A stretch of DNA of 64,000 nucleotides, taken from assembly GCA_026874595.1 (NCBI GenBank), contig CM049317.1:36674401-36738400 (forward strand), read 5' to 3'. A program made the position numbers and the translations under genes. Origin of the DNA: Sipunculus nudus (taxonomy: Eukaryota; Annelida; Sipuncula; Golfingiida; Sipunculidae). The notes beneath the pieces were generated by a model that was not told where the DNA came from, did not search any database, and saw only the letters and a program-made list of their open reading frames with translations. Below are positions 35,421 to 47,290 of this stretch, piece after piece; the first letter of the stretch is position 1, and each line of letters starts with the position of its first letter.

Positions 35421-36640
35421 TGGTGTATAGGCTGTTCCGAAACCCTTGTCCGCATTTTTTATTTTGCAATAATTATTTTATGAATATTCTTTAAAAATGC
35501 CCCTTTACCTGAAGTAGATCTACAGATATTCCAATGATTTAGTGTAAAGTAGTAAAATGATTTACTTAGCACTGCTGGACGGTACGTTCCTCCATGGTAC
35601 ACACTTCATGTCCATGGCTGCGTGTGGTTTTGGCAACAGTCACGCCAGAAAGACTAGGTGGTGCATCATCATTAATACACTGACATCCTCAGTTTGCCTG
35701 AATTGTTTATTATCACTTTTGCGGTTGTAGACAAAGTCGTAAATGCTGCAACCTGTTTTGTTTAATTTTGGATAATTTGTCTACAGGATTAAAAAAAGAG
35801 AGGCATTTATTTTTACGCAGACAGTCGGCGGAATATTCCTGTAACCTTACGACCAGGAAGCTGTACTCTGCTTCACTTCTATGAAAAATCATCTCGGAAA
35901 AAAATGACTATACGTTTTTTTGGCATGTCTGTTGTCCATCAGTCCTGTGATGCTGAGTTTGCTTTATGTTTCTGTTTACCCTATCCTATTTTGTTTTTCA
36001 TTTAAGGGGATTTTTCTCTTAAAGAAAGACGGATTTAATCTCCTCTTAGATTTCTCCAGATTGTTTTTTTTATAAATAGATTACATTGAATTATAGCTGA
36101 ACTTGAGTATGCAATGTAAAAAGAGTTAAACGTAGAAATAACAAAACAATGTAAATGCGCGTCATTCTCACATGTAGAAGTGCACGTTTATAAAGAGATG
36201 GTAACGCCAAAGGCGAATTAGACGGAAAAAAACCCCAGAAAACTGTTCATATTGTTGATATGTTAAACTTGAAAATAACAGTTGAAACTGCCTTAATGTT
36301 TTGTCTTTTTTATTTATTAAAGTCGGTGTTTCAAGGATTGTTGTCACATTTCATTTGATAAAATGATAGTATTATAATTCTTTATATCTTTTAAATATAA
36401 AAACAATTTGAATAGTTTTTTAAGGGAAACAACTCAAAGCGGGTTGTATAGATCTTGTCAGTTTTTTTCTTCTCTTTTTGCAGGTACATGTATAGTGTTA
36501 ATGAAATCAAACACACTTATATGTGTATAATGTCCTGTAATCTTGTGTATTACATCCACAAACCGGTTTTACATTCTATGTCTTTTCTCTAGTCTATTTC
36601 CTTACCGCCTGTCTGTAAGTAGATACAGAAAAGAGTTATA
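35421..36640. other. No supported gene
   Basis: AT-rich sequence. I see no frame or repeat worth naming. Confidence 0.45.
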
Positions 36641-36649
36641 TTTTTTTTG

Positions 36650-36800
36650 CCAATTTGTCGGTCATCAAAACAGACCGTCCGTGGAACATATACGTGAACA
36701 TTTCGCTAATACACAAGGCCTGACCTTTAACTGTTTTCGTAAAAATAATGAATGTGCGATTTCTGATTGTTAAGAGCTGTGTATGATGGCAATTTATATC
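36650..36800 (-). repeat. Dispersed repeat family M, diverged inverted copy
   Basis: 'ACATATACGTGAACATTTCGCTAATACAC' is a degenerate form of the core. It is followed by 'AAGAGCTGTGTATGATGG' at 36771. Confidence 0.45.
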
Positions 36801-37003
36801 TGACCTGCCGCATTGAAAAAAAAAAATCCTTCATTGTTTTACACGTACCTTAAAAAATACAATTTTTTTTGTTGCCCTTTTCTTTATAAAGGCCCTTTAA
36901 CAAATGTCGAAACTGTATTGACTTTAGAAAATAAAGACTGCCATTTAATTAAATAAAAGTGGGGCGATTAGTCTGTAACAATGGCTAGGTTATTAATTAA
37001 CGT

Positions 37004-37006
<3 letters not shown>

Positions 37007-37046
<40 letters not shown>
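37007..37046. repeat. (AT)n microsatellite
   Basis: Follows GTTAA at the same point where copy 2 (61615) has only AATATATATTT. It is specific to copy 1 in its expanded form. Confidence 0.97.
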
Positions 37047-37049
<3 letters not shown>

Positions 37050-37257
37050 TAAACGATGGTTAATTTCGTTCAGTATAATGTAAATTAAGGTGATTGTTAA
37101 CCTTGTAAGTTTGGGTGAAAGATTGAGAAATATTGTATTGAAAAAATTATGATACACATTCCGTGCTTGCACACTCAAACAAAATTTTCATAAACTATTT
37201 TCTTTATAATCGTTTTTTCGTACGGACAGCGGATTTTGTGTGTTGTTTTTCTTTTAC

Positions 37258-37345
37258 TATGTACTCGGGCGATGGGTTGGCATACGTTCCGACGGGAACA
37301 AGCTCACATGACCGATTGATTAAAAATATCTCCCTGTGAATTGTT
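37258..37345 (+). repeat. Dispersed repeat family M, forward copy
   Basis: TGTACTCGGGCGATGGGTTG (start) with 'CATACGTTCCGACGGGAACA' and 'GACCGATTGATTAAAAAT'. It is the reverse complement of the core at 6600-6690 and paralogous to 61857. Confidence 0.65.
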
Positions 37346-37440
37346 GTCAATTATTCAATATTAATTCTAAATAAGAGGATATATATCTTTTTTCCCAGAT
37401 TTTATCTATCAGTGCAACCAGGGATATTTTGCAGATAATT

Positions 37441-37632
37441 CTAAACAGCTGATATATAATTACTAAGGGTTTCTCCCCTATCAGTCAAATATGCTATCAG
37501 TAAAAGGTTCATTGCTGTAGTCCTCGGCATATATTGCATGAATAACACGAATAAGTAACTATCAGAGTTGGCGCCAGTGACACCGTAATTATTATGTGGT
37601 GAAATACATTTTCTTTTCAATGTACAACTCAT
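37441..37632 (-). CDS. Short ORF whose downstream part is conserved between the duplicate copies
   Basis: The minus-strand frame reads MSCTLKRKCISPHNNYG, then VTGANSDSYLFVLFMQYMPR, then TTAMNLLLIAYLTDRGETLS. Copy 2 (about 62216-62040) encodes VTGANSESYVFVLFMQYMPR and AYLTDRGETLS in one frame. Within the 20-codon core, most nucleotide differences fall at third positions (ACT/ACC, GCC/GCA, TCT/TCA, GAT/GAG, CAA/CAG). The one length change downstream is 12 bp, a whole number of codons. Upstream, a 2-bp difference shifts the frame, so the shared coding part would have to be an internal exon or a remnant. The family is unknown and it has no signal peptide. The amount of data is small. Confidence 0.3.
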   Translation of the reverse strand: MSCTLKRKCISPHNNYGVTGANSDSYLFVLFMQYMPRTTAMNLLLIAYLTDRGETLSNYISAV

Positions 37633-38350
37633 TATGGATATATTCCGTTTAAATATAGCTGTTGTGTTAGGGGGAGGGTCGTGTCATTGAACGTGTCACC
37701 AACAGAAGTCTTTTATTTGTGTTCAGACGTATACTTCCACATGATTTTTTATTTCGTCATGTCTGTGTCATTATCATACCATCAGTGTAAAATAGTTATT
37801 GTTATATACTATTTTTTAGCTGCCGAAACCTTTCTTTTACTTTGAATAGTATTCCGTCTGCAAAATGAAGATTGACTGAAGAAAGAGACTATGTGACATC
37901 TTGTACTTTAAGTGTTTTATTTAATCTTATTCATTCATTTTAATGTTGTTCAATCTTTAATGGTTTGAATAGTTTGCAAGGAATCTATTATCAAGTAGTT
38001 CATTCAAGTAAGAGTGCGATTTAATTTACCTATTTAGCTTGAAGCCTCAAGAAACATGATTCAACTATGGCGCACACAGTACATGCAGCTAATCACTATA
38101 TTCTTCGGGTAAATGAAATGATCTTTTAAAAATGTCTCTTATGTAAAGGCATCGGATAATTATCAGCTCACATGGAAGGAAGGGATGTTATTATATTTAA
38201 CCTATCAACTACGAGCCAATATTAAAAAAAATACACTCGGGTGGGGCGTTTTGTAATACCGACTTTAATCGTTTTTTTTTACTTAACCGATGAAAAGTGT
38301 GGGTTAGCTGCGTTTACTATGGGCATTATGAGTTGCAATAAAGACTCGTT

Positions 38351-41216
38351 TGAGAATAAATAATAGTATCTATATAATTAATACAGAGTTTTTATTTTAG
38401 ACCACGGTTTACCTTCCACCTTCCTGATTTGACTCTCCAAATTAGGCAGACGTATCGGAAGTGTGCTCTTCCAGGACAAGTTTTCTTTTTTTATTTTGTG
38501 GAATTATGCCCTATTAAGCTAAATAATTAATACACTTTATATATCCCCATAAGGTTGCCCTATTTCTTTTGTGCTGCGAGGTCCTCCGCGCTGTGACGCT
38601 TTTTCTAGGCGCTCCTCGGGATTTTCACTGGCCTGTTAAGACCGTTGCCAGCGTGCATGTCCTGCCTAAAAGGCATGTCCGTGCAATACGCGATCACTCG
38701 GGTCCACCATAATCCCCATTTATCCCCAATATCCTTTGTAACGCCTCAAAGGAAATTTTCTCTCTCAAAAGGTTTTTAATCAAAAGACCCAAATAATTGT
38801 AATTTTTATTTCATTATACCTTTGTTGTTTGTGTTTTTTACTCATTTTGAGTGCATGTGCTTGTCTCAGCCAGTTTGGACCACTGTTTAAAAGGACCTGA
38901 AATGTCCATACCTTCCTTTGATGCCATTCCGGGATCATAAAAGTAGAGCTATATGCACAGTAATACATGGTCCATTATCGCAAATTCAGCTACGACAACA
39001 GTGGCTTGTAGATGTACCCTTTGCGTACAGGTGAAGCTAAAAATCATAACGTACAAAAGAACGCCACTCCTAAATTAACGAAGCGAATATCTTAACACTT
39101 GCAGCTATCATACAGCAAAAACCAGTCAGTCATAAATAATCTCACACACGCTCCCAAATATGAACAAACACAAACCAACAAAACTTAGTAAACTGATGAG
39201 TGTCATGTAGTGTGCACGAAACCTACGGTATTGACAGTAATGCATTGATCTGTTTTATGAACTTGTGGTTTCCAAAGTTGGTAAAAGACAGAAAGAATTG
39301 CATCATAGAAACTTTATCGTCAGATGAACGGCTTTAAACATTACCCAGTGATTTGTTAACGGAAATCGGAAGGATGAAAACTTATTGATTAACGAGTATC
39401 TACAAACAGAAGTTTTAACTTAATTGTCTTATTTATTGCTTCTGTTTAAAGTCTTGTTCTTGTTTCATATTGTTTAAAGTCTTGTTCTTCTTTCATAATA
39501 CTATACTATTCTCAACATGTTGAAAGTATATATCAGTGTAATAAGCTGAAGTAAGATCTCTCATTTTGATATTGTAGTTTTTGAAATTTTCCGGCATTTG
39601 TATACTGATAGTCTTATTGTTTCCATACAGGTTTCGGCAGACCTGTAAGTATATACGGTAAAACGGCTCAAAAGTGCATAGTAACCATATTTTGTTTATA
39701 TGAAAAAGGGGTAATTATGGAAGTTTGTTCGGAAGAGTCAAATGCACCATCGTCTATTCAAAAATAATAGTCCCAGGGATGATTAAAGCTTCCTTATATT
39801 AAACTTGTTTGTTGTTACATAGTCACCTTTGACGTTTGCAGAATAATGTTTCTTGATTATTAGTTTAATTAGAGATTACTTTGCACGAGAACCCAGTGTT
39901 TTATTTATAATTTAGTATTTGTGTTTATTGCTTGTTGGCATCATGAAATCATCATTATTACAAATTTTCTGAGTCGAGCGTTTCTTTCTATTGTGTACCA
40001 TGTCCACACAGGGCATCTTGATTAAATCATTCCTGTTTATATAATCAAAATGTAAGTATACTGTTTCTTGCATTATGGACTGTTTCCATTGTTAGCTTTC
40101 TGTATTTACACACCTCTCAACCCATACCCGATTACCACCTGACACAGAAACTTGATAAGACTTAACAATATTTACAATTTTCTTACAGTACTTTCGCAAG
40201 TTCAATAAACTATCATCCACAGCTTGTAAAACGTCATTCAAAATATAGCCCAGTACTATTTTAATGAAAGTCATCGACAGAAAGTCAAGCCGCCCCATCC
40301 TGACGTTCTGTCAATGTCCATTTCCCTATTGTTTAATACAAGTATCAGGAATATTATTTTTTTCCTCAGAAGGAAGACCCTATATCAAGAACTTTCCATG
40401 CAATGTAGGAGTTAAAAAGAATGTCAGTAGGCGTAGCCGAAATCAGTATTCTAACTTTGAATGGGACGATAGAAAAAAGTTCAGTATTATATTTTGTTAC
40501 ATATTCCTAATGTGAACTTCATGTAATTAATTCCATTAATCATTTCAATGAGGCATAACATAATATCCTGAGTGTATTGTAAAACCGTGTACACAGCAAA
40601 GACGTTGGTATAGCATACAATTGTAGTCATCTGAATGAATTTTGGCAAAGTTTTCCTTAGTTGCAACTTATATATCATCAAAAATCCAGATACATATGTA
40701 TACAAAAGGCTATATCACAATGTAGAACAACAAAGCTTGAAATTGACACGACGTTTCTGTATTGCTTCTGTGCTGGTGCTATTTATGAAAGCCCAAAACA
40801 TAATACTGAAATACACATTTATAAACTTTGACAACATTTAATAATTCATGTATTCCATCTGGATTGTTTGAGATGTCTAGTCCCGGCGTATTTGGTATTT
40901 TTTTTAATTAGTTTGTCCTCTATCCTAGCAATTAACCTGGAAATATCCTGGTACTACATGAATAAATACACGATAAACATTACAATGCCATAGTGCTAAG
41001 CATGTCTGACATAGACATAATAGAGTGGACTTTAAGCTACTTTTTAGAGCTCTGCTATTTATACATTTATTTTTTTAATCGGCTCTGCTATTTATACATT
41101 TATTTGTTTAAATCGATTCCAATTTTGAGAAACGAAGTTATGCTGATAACACGTATTAGATATATTTGTTTCACATATTTATGGTGATATAACCTATCGC
41201 TTTTTGGGGCCACTAC
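38351..41216. other. No supported gene; two small direct duplications
   Basis: A 25-bp direct repeat occurs at 39444-39468 and 39472-39496 (GTTTAAAGTCTTGTTCTT). A 33/34-bp tandem duplication lies at 41049-41081 and 41082-41115 (GCTCTGCTATTTATACATTT). A minus frame at 40298-40092 (LQAVDDSLLNLRKYCKKIVN) looks helix-forming but is unrecognised. The part at 38530-38720 is locally GC-rich. No partner in copy 2. Confidence 0.45.
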
Positions 41217-41500
41217 GCCTAATTGAGCTCGAATTTCAGCCCAAGCAGCGAGTTTTTTTTTTCACGGTCGGCTCCCACCCAGCATGAGCGTTCTGTAGGC
41301 TTATTGAGAAGGCCGTGCACCACGGCCCGTGTTTCTCTCGCACACGAGATGGCCTTTCGATGGTATCTCGGTGGTGTGACCCAGCAACGGGGACGATAAC
41401 AGCCCTGATGCCCGCAGATGCAGAAGTTACCGAGCCTGGGTAAGACCAGGATATCAAGTGAGAGGAAGGGTGTGATCCTGCCCGTCAAGAAGTCTGATGT
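41217..41500 (-). other. GC-rich island of unknown origin
   Basis: About 280 bp much richer in G+C than either side, with open frames of 89 and 73 codons on the minus strand (for example ARETRAVVHGLLNKPTERSC). No domain is recognised. The sharp compositional edges suggest an inserted repeat or a processed fragment. Confidence 0.35.
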
Positions 41501-41828
41501 CGGAATAAAATTTTGCAGATGTACATTTACTTACTGAAAAAAATACCATTTGTTTTCAATGGATTTGCTTTATCCATTCTATTTTAAGTTATTATAAAAG
41601 CAGAATTGATATTGACATTTAATACTTTATATTTAATGACATATAATCCACAATAGGTAATAATTCAAATTATTTATTCATAATCCGTTTAAAGAAAATA
41701 AAAAGAGTAAAACAACATATACATGTATAACACGTTTGCCTGATATATTTTAAAGTCCTAATGGGAAAATATATGTGCGTATATGTTCCATCTGAATATT
41801 TTTTCATTCGGTCATTCATGTTATTTAA

Positions 41829-41915
41829 GGTCCTCTGTACTCGGGTGATGTGTTGGCAAAGGTTCCATCAGGGACTAACTATTGGGACCGCCTGATTGAA
41901 AATATTCATAAGATG
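41829..41915 (+). repeat. Dispersed repeat family M, forward copy
   Basis: TGTACTCGGGTGATGTGTTG (start), 'GGTTCCATCAGGGACTAA' and 'GACCGCCTGATTGAAAATAT'. Same unit as 37258 and 61857. Confidence 0.65.
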
Positions 41916-42715
41916 TGTGTAATATGGTGCATCACACAAAACTAATACTAGAAACCAATAAGAAGAAAAATTGTTCAAAGTAGACCCTGCAATGATTATG
42001 TTTCCGCTTAAATCTTGCAATTATTAAACTATGACATTTCAGTAACCTTCTTTCGTTGTGTATTTTTAACATTTTCCCCACAAGACCAACATGTCGTATA
42101 CTGCATGCTTCTTTGAAAATTATAATGCATAACATCCTTGCTGTTAACGAAAATCTATTTATATGGAGGATAACAGACAAAACAAATGTTGTTATTGTTT
42201 CATTGAAAATGAATGTATTTATCAGAACCTGTTGCCCTTGTAAACATGTTGATGTTTGTCTACAGTATCATAGTCTTAAGTAATAGGAATAATCTGACAT
42301 TTCTTTCTCTTGATCAGTATGTGACAAAACTGACAAGATTTGAAAATCTTGAACCCAAAGTGGCGGAAAAAGGCACAAAATTACTCTACATGAAATAAAA
42401 TTGAAACCAGTTTCTCAAACAATACTAAACAAGAAGTATATTATTCAACGACTGTAATTTTGCTATGTACAGCCAGGCGGTGACCTTTTCGGCTTCATGA
42501 GTGTGTACATAATATGTGATATTCGTTTCAATATTATGTGAATATAGTATGAAAAAAAAGAACATAACGTCAGTGTTTGTATTGATTTCACCATTTGATC
42601 TCTGAAGCTCTCTGAGACAAACTTATAAATTTATGAAAATAATAATGATTGAAACAATTGAATGTTCAGTGGTAAACACATTAACGTAAATACGTGAACT
42701 GGGAAGCAGAAAGTT
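41916..42715. other. No supported gene
   Basis: AT-rich sequence with overlapping small frames on both strands and no recognisable product. Confidence 0.45.
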
Positions 42716-42719
42716 TTAT

Positions 42720-43885
42720 TAGCTCAGCTGGCTGAAAGTCATCTTAGCTATAGCGATCACTCTTTGTCAGTTGTCCATCCGGCCAGCCGTCTGTCCGTTA
42801 ACAGGGTACAAATCGTAACCACTAGACCTGGAATCTTCTAACCTGGCATCCTGGGAGGCCCCAAAAAATATCCTTGGACACCTGATATTAGGTCTCTGTT
42901 ACCCATATTCTTCGAGCTATAATTCTGAAAGTCATCTGAGCTATAGCGATCACTCTTTGTCCGTCATCCGTCCGGCCGACCGTTAACAGGGTAAAAATCG
43001 TAACCGTTGGACCTGGAATCTTCTTACTTGGCATCCTGGGAGGTCCATAAAAATCTCTTTGGAAACCTGAAATTAGGTCTATGTTACCCAATATTCTACG
43101 AGCTAAGGGTCTCGTAAGTACCCCCATAAAATAATAAAAAAATTGATACAAAGCTCAAGAATCTGAATAACTACTGCATTGATCACCATGATTCTTTGTA
43201 TGAATATTGATCATGATTTTTTAATCAGCTGCTGCAAACCAGTGGTGCCACCTGTATTTTTTCTTATTTTTACAATCTTTTATCTCTATTTTTTAGACCT
43301 TCAAAGAAGATGTCTGTTGTTAACAAGACACGGATCGTCACCGCTTGACTTAGAATCTACTACCTTTACATCAAGGAAGGTCCATGAATAGTTTCTGTGG
43401 TGATGCGAAATTGAGGTCTCTGTTACCCATATTGTTGGAGCTATGGAGCTCATTAGTACCCCTCAGAATAATTAAAAAATTGATACAAAAGCTCCAGTAT
43501 CTGAATGACTAATACATTGAAGACCATATTTTTTTGCATGCATACTGATCATGGACAAGATTGCTGGCACCACCTGTATTTTTTCGAATTTTTACGCATT
43601 TTTTCTCTATTTTTGAGACCTTTAAATAAAGCCTCGTCTCTAAACAAGGCGCAAATATTAACATCTGGACCTAGAATCTTTATACTTGACATCTAGTGAG
43701 GTCATTGAAAAATATTCTTGAAAACCTGAAATTAGGTCACTGTTGCCTATATTCTCAAAGAAAAAGGGCTCGAAAGTACCCTAAATAATAATTAAAAATT
43801 TGATACAAATACTCCATTATCTGAATAACTAATGCATTGATCGCCATGATTCTTTGCATGTTTACTGATCATTTAGAAGTATACT
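42720..43885. repeat. Tandem array of about 330-bp units
   Basis: The marker 'GACCT(G/A)GAATCTT' recurs at 42825, 43010, 43347 (as GACTTAGAATCTA) and 43668, spacings 185, 337 and 321. Each is followed by 'GGTCC.T(A/G)AA', 'GAAATTAGGTC', 'TGTTACCCATATT', 'AAAATTGATACAAA' and 'ATGATTCTTTG.ATG'. The first unit is truncated. Upstream of units 1 and 2 lies 'TAGCTATAGCGATCACTCTTTGTC' with CCGTCCGG-type steps (key parts only). This is the style of repeats common in bivalves. No gene lies inside. Confidence 0.8.
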
Positions 43886-44800
43886 CTTATTGACCATGTT
43901 TATTACAGTTCGCATACTAACCCCATATTTATTCAGTTTGGCCCCATCGTTCTAGATACCAGCCTTTCTCATTATTTTCCCTCAGTGATGGCTGCCATCT
44001 TGCAATTTGACTGTTATAGGGGTCAAAATTGTAAATTAATGTTTATTTCAACATTTTGGGTCCAAATAAGGCTAAATCAATCATCATTCAAATTTGGGCA
44101 ACAAGTTCTTAGCGCATTACACCCTCGTACACTAATATATTTAAAGTAAGTGAATGAAATTGCCATTGATTATAGCACAGTTCGTTGAGATTGTTGACAT
44201 AAGTGCACACAGGGTGTTCACTGTTTGGAAGAAAACAAAATTAAATCCAGTTCGTAAAAAAAAAATTAATCCTTGCAAAATACTTATATTCACCCCTTAT
44301 AAAACTAGATATTCAAACACTTATTATTGAACGTCAATACTATAAACATAATGCAAGATTTAAGTGAATTGAGCATAAATAATTTAGAAGAAAACCCCTT
44401 AACAAAATATTACGTTATGAGATATGAGAAAACATTCTGGTTTCTCATTAAGTGAACATGTAAAATCAACACCCCTAAACCCCGTGATTCATCAGAGATT
44501 AGATTATTTATTCACCATATTTATTACATACATATTACCGTTCAACGGATGACACGATGATCAGTAAAAATATATTGGCGATCGGTTGATGTGGTAGATA
44601 TAAACAAAAACAACTCTTCTTTGTCATTACTAATTTTAACGTTGCATAAGATTTGTGATGAGAAAACATGTGCTTTTTTACTTTGGAATAAGTCAGTGTT
44701 TACATGACATGTTTTACGTAAGTTTAACCTTTTTTCCGTTTATGTTGGCATATATAAATACATACATATATATGTGTGTGTGTTGTATAAAAAGAACTAA
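43886..44800. other. No supported gene
   Basis: AT-rich sequence, ending in a short TATATGTGTGTG run just before the Penelope fragment. Confidence 0.45.
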
Positions 44801-45420
44801 ACTATATATCAGGCAACAGTCACCACTGAAGACAACAACAATAAAGCAAACCAGACATACGTCGGCTCAACACAGAACCACTTTAAAACAATATTTAATA
44901 AACACAAACTTCGTTCAGGAATGCAGCCAGCGAACAAAGCAAGGAGTTTAGTAAATATATCTCGGAACTAAAAGATAACAACATGCAGCACAATATAACA
45001 TGGGAAATTCTGCCACGTGCAAAATCCTACTCTCTGGCAATAAACAAATGTAATTTGTGTATTTGGGAGAAATACTTCATCATATGCCAAGCCCAACTCG
45101 CAACTCTACACAAAGTAAATGAAATTGCGGCGGCATGTAAACCCGCACATAAATTCCTCCTACGGAACCTATAACAACAACACCACCAAACCAGCAACAA
45201 CAAACAGACCAGCACTATAATAATCTCGGGTTTTCTTGTACGCAGCCTCTAGCACTCGGACTAGTGAAAATACCCGATGCTAGCCCTCACAAACATTGAT
45301 GACACCACACCGCTGATTCTGATTCCAGTGACTTGAGAATAGACCCCTGTAACTGATACAGCACTATTAAGCCAACCATCTGAAGAGTGCCACAAGCTGT
45401 GAGTGTGTGGTGTGAAAAAA
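44801..45420 (+). pseudogene. Penelope-like element, GIY-YIG endonuclease end
   Basis: From 44801 the plus strand reads TIYQATVTTEDNN and then TYVGSTQNHFKTIFNKHK, the YIG half of a GIY-YIG nuclease as found at the C-terminus of Penelope-like proteins. After one frameshift near 44950 it continues FSKYISELKDNNMQHNITWE, INKCNLCIWEKYFI and CKPAHKFLLRNL, with a stop at 45172. The order matches Penelope ('LSKYIW.LK', 'C.LC..EK', 'C.H..K'). A 3' tail with ACCATCTGAAGAGTGCC follows to about 45420. The RT part is missing, so this is a 5'-truncated copy. Confidence 0.82.
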
Positions 45421-45544
45421 TAATTAGTCATGAAATGCTTGCAGAAAACTTATTTTAGTTCTTCCTATACAACATAGAAATTCTAGGGTCACCCATCGAG
45501 CATTCTGCCACCAGTTTTTGCAACAAATGATTACTATTTACAGC

Positions 45545-45547
<3 letters not shown>

Positions 45548-45593
<46 letters not shown>
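45548..45593. repeat. (TA)n microsatellite
   Basis: A pure TA run of about 46 bp. Confidence 0.97.
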
Positions 45594-45595
<2 letters not shown>

Positions 45596-46279
45596 CGTCC
45601 GTAGAGTAACCGATTTATTCAAGATAATCATGATATTATATCTTGCTCAATGCTTGGATGTAAATGTAATTACTTTAAAATGTATATAACATAAGGAAAT
45701 GAACATGGAATTGCCATATATAAATAGTTGCGTGTTTGGATTTACTATAAAGGTTCATGCGTTTGACATATTTGCCTTCCAGAAATATTCCTTTCAGAAA
45801 TATTGTCTTACTAAGAACAAAGTTAGTGTTTTTATGTTACAAACGGAATTTCTGCTAGAATGGAAAGGTTAAGGAAGGATCATTTTTTAAAGATATCACA
45901 GTTCTTAATTATTAAACATAAACGTACACCTTAAGATATCCTTAAGAAACTCGAAAGAGATTTTTCTGGCGTGTGTATTAACATTTTGAAGGAGTCACAC
46001 AGTTCATAGAACATATACCATACCTGGCGCCATCTTGTGAGCAGCATGCAAACTCTTTAACAATAAAACACTATGAACGCATAAAGGTGATAAAAACATG
46101 TAAAACGTGGGGTTATTTAAGATGGCAACTTGTCCACTGATAAACAAAAAAAAAGTGTCCGGCTAAGAAGCCGGAAGCATCATGTCATGATGTATATGAC
46201 CACAGGCATATTTGCTTAGATTTATGGCAGTTCTATGGAATTCTAATGACACAAGACATTTTTTGGTCTCATATTTTTA

Positions 46280-46285
<6 letters not shown>
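45594..46285. other. No supported gene
   Basis: AT-rich sequence, no frame or repeat recognised. Confidence 0.45.
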
Positions 46286-46335
<50 letters not shown>

Positions 46336-46340
46336 GTATA
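46286..46340. repeat. (TA)n microsatellite with TG interruptions
   Basis: TA runs with two ATGTA interruptions. Confidence 0.93.
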
Positions 46341-47290
46341 TTACGTCTTATTTTATAAAATAAAATAAAAATTTCTTTTATGAACGTGTGTGTGAGAATG
46401 TGGCCATATATGTGGTTATATTTGTTACCTCCATTGACAACAACGCTAACTTCCTGTTGCAAATAAAACCTTGATAGTTTTCTTAAGTGTATTACGTTAC
46501 CGTTCGTAGTTAATTCTACGTAATGCTTACATTAATACAACGAATAAAGGCCAGATTTACGTGATAGCTGTGTGTGTCAAGATCTAAGAAATATTTCTGA
46601 GGGAAATGGATGGACAGAACTGCATTTCTACACACTTATATAAAGGTAGGCGAGATAATAACCTGAAACCGAATTGGCAATTAATAAGCCCCTATACCGT
46701 TATTTGAATCGCCTACGAATTTTTGGTTAGACTTTCATTGGCTGTATACTCAGTGGAGTAGATCCCAAGGGGACTGCCAATTAATATCTGCCAACTTTTC
46801 ACGGTTAATTAGCCAGAGTACAGGTGTTCAGGTGTTAATTGTGTGGTGGGGAAATTTGGGGAACAGTAGCAAAACTCCAAACGGTGGTGATAAGGATTAC
46901 ATAATATTAAGTGATAGTTCGGGGCTGGACGGCCACCAAAGTAAATGATGGTCTGCTGTCACAGATTAAATAAAAGCTTACGAGGCATCCTCAGCCGTCA
47001 TAATTGATAACGCACAGGTGCATGTTTATATATGGAGGCAGCGTTAGCAACTTAGCCTGGGTAAAAGAAAATAAAAGACCTCTTCAGTGATGTAAAAGAA
47101 AAAAAAAGAAAATTTGTATCGGGTAACCAGAACAAAAGATGTAATATATGACTGAGAAAATATCTCAGTTTGGAAATGATATAGTTGAACAAGCACGGTA
47201 CACAAGAAGAAATTCTTTTCAAATTTCAAATGAAACTATAGAGAAAGCCAAGAAAAAAAAACTTATTAGAGAACGTAATTGATATCGCTT
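46341..47290. other. No supported gene
   Basis: Mixed-composition sequence without a recognisable frame. Confidence 0.45.

Larger units (their letters stand above)
36870..38350. repeat. Segmental duplication, copy 1, right-hand block
   Basis: Matches 61480-62730 and then 63870-64000. Landmarks include 'GGCCCTTTAACAAA', 'GATTTTATCTATCAGT.CAACC', 'GGTTTCTCCCCTATCAGTC', 'GAATAACACGAA', 'TTTTGTAATAC.GACTTTAA' and 'ATGAGTTGCAA'. Copy 2 contains about 1.1 kb of additional sequence (62730-63870) between the last two parts. Confidence 0.9.
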
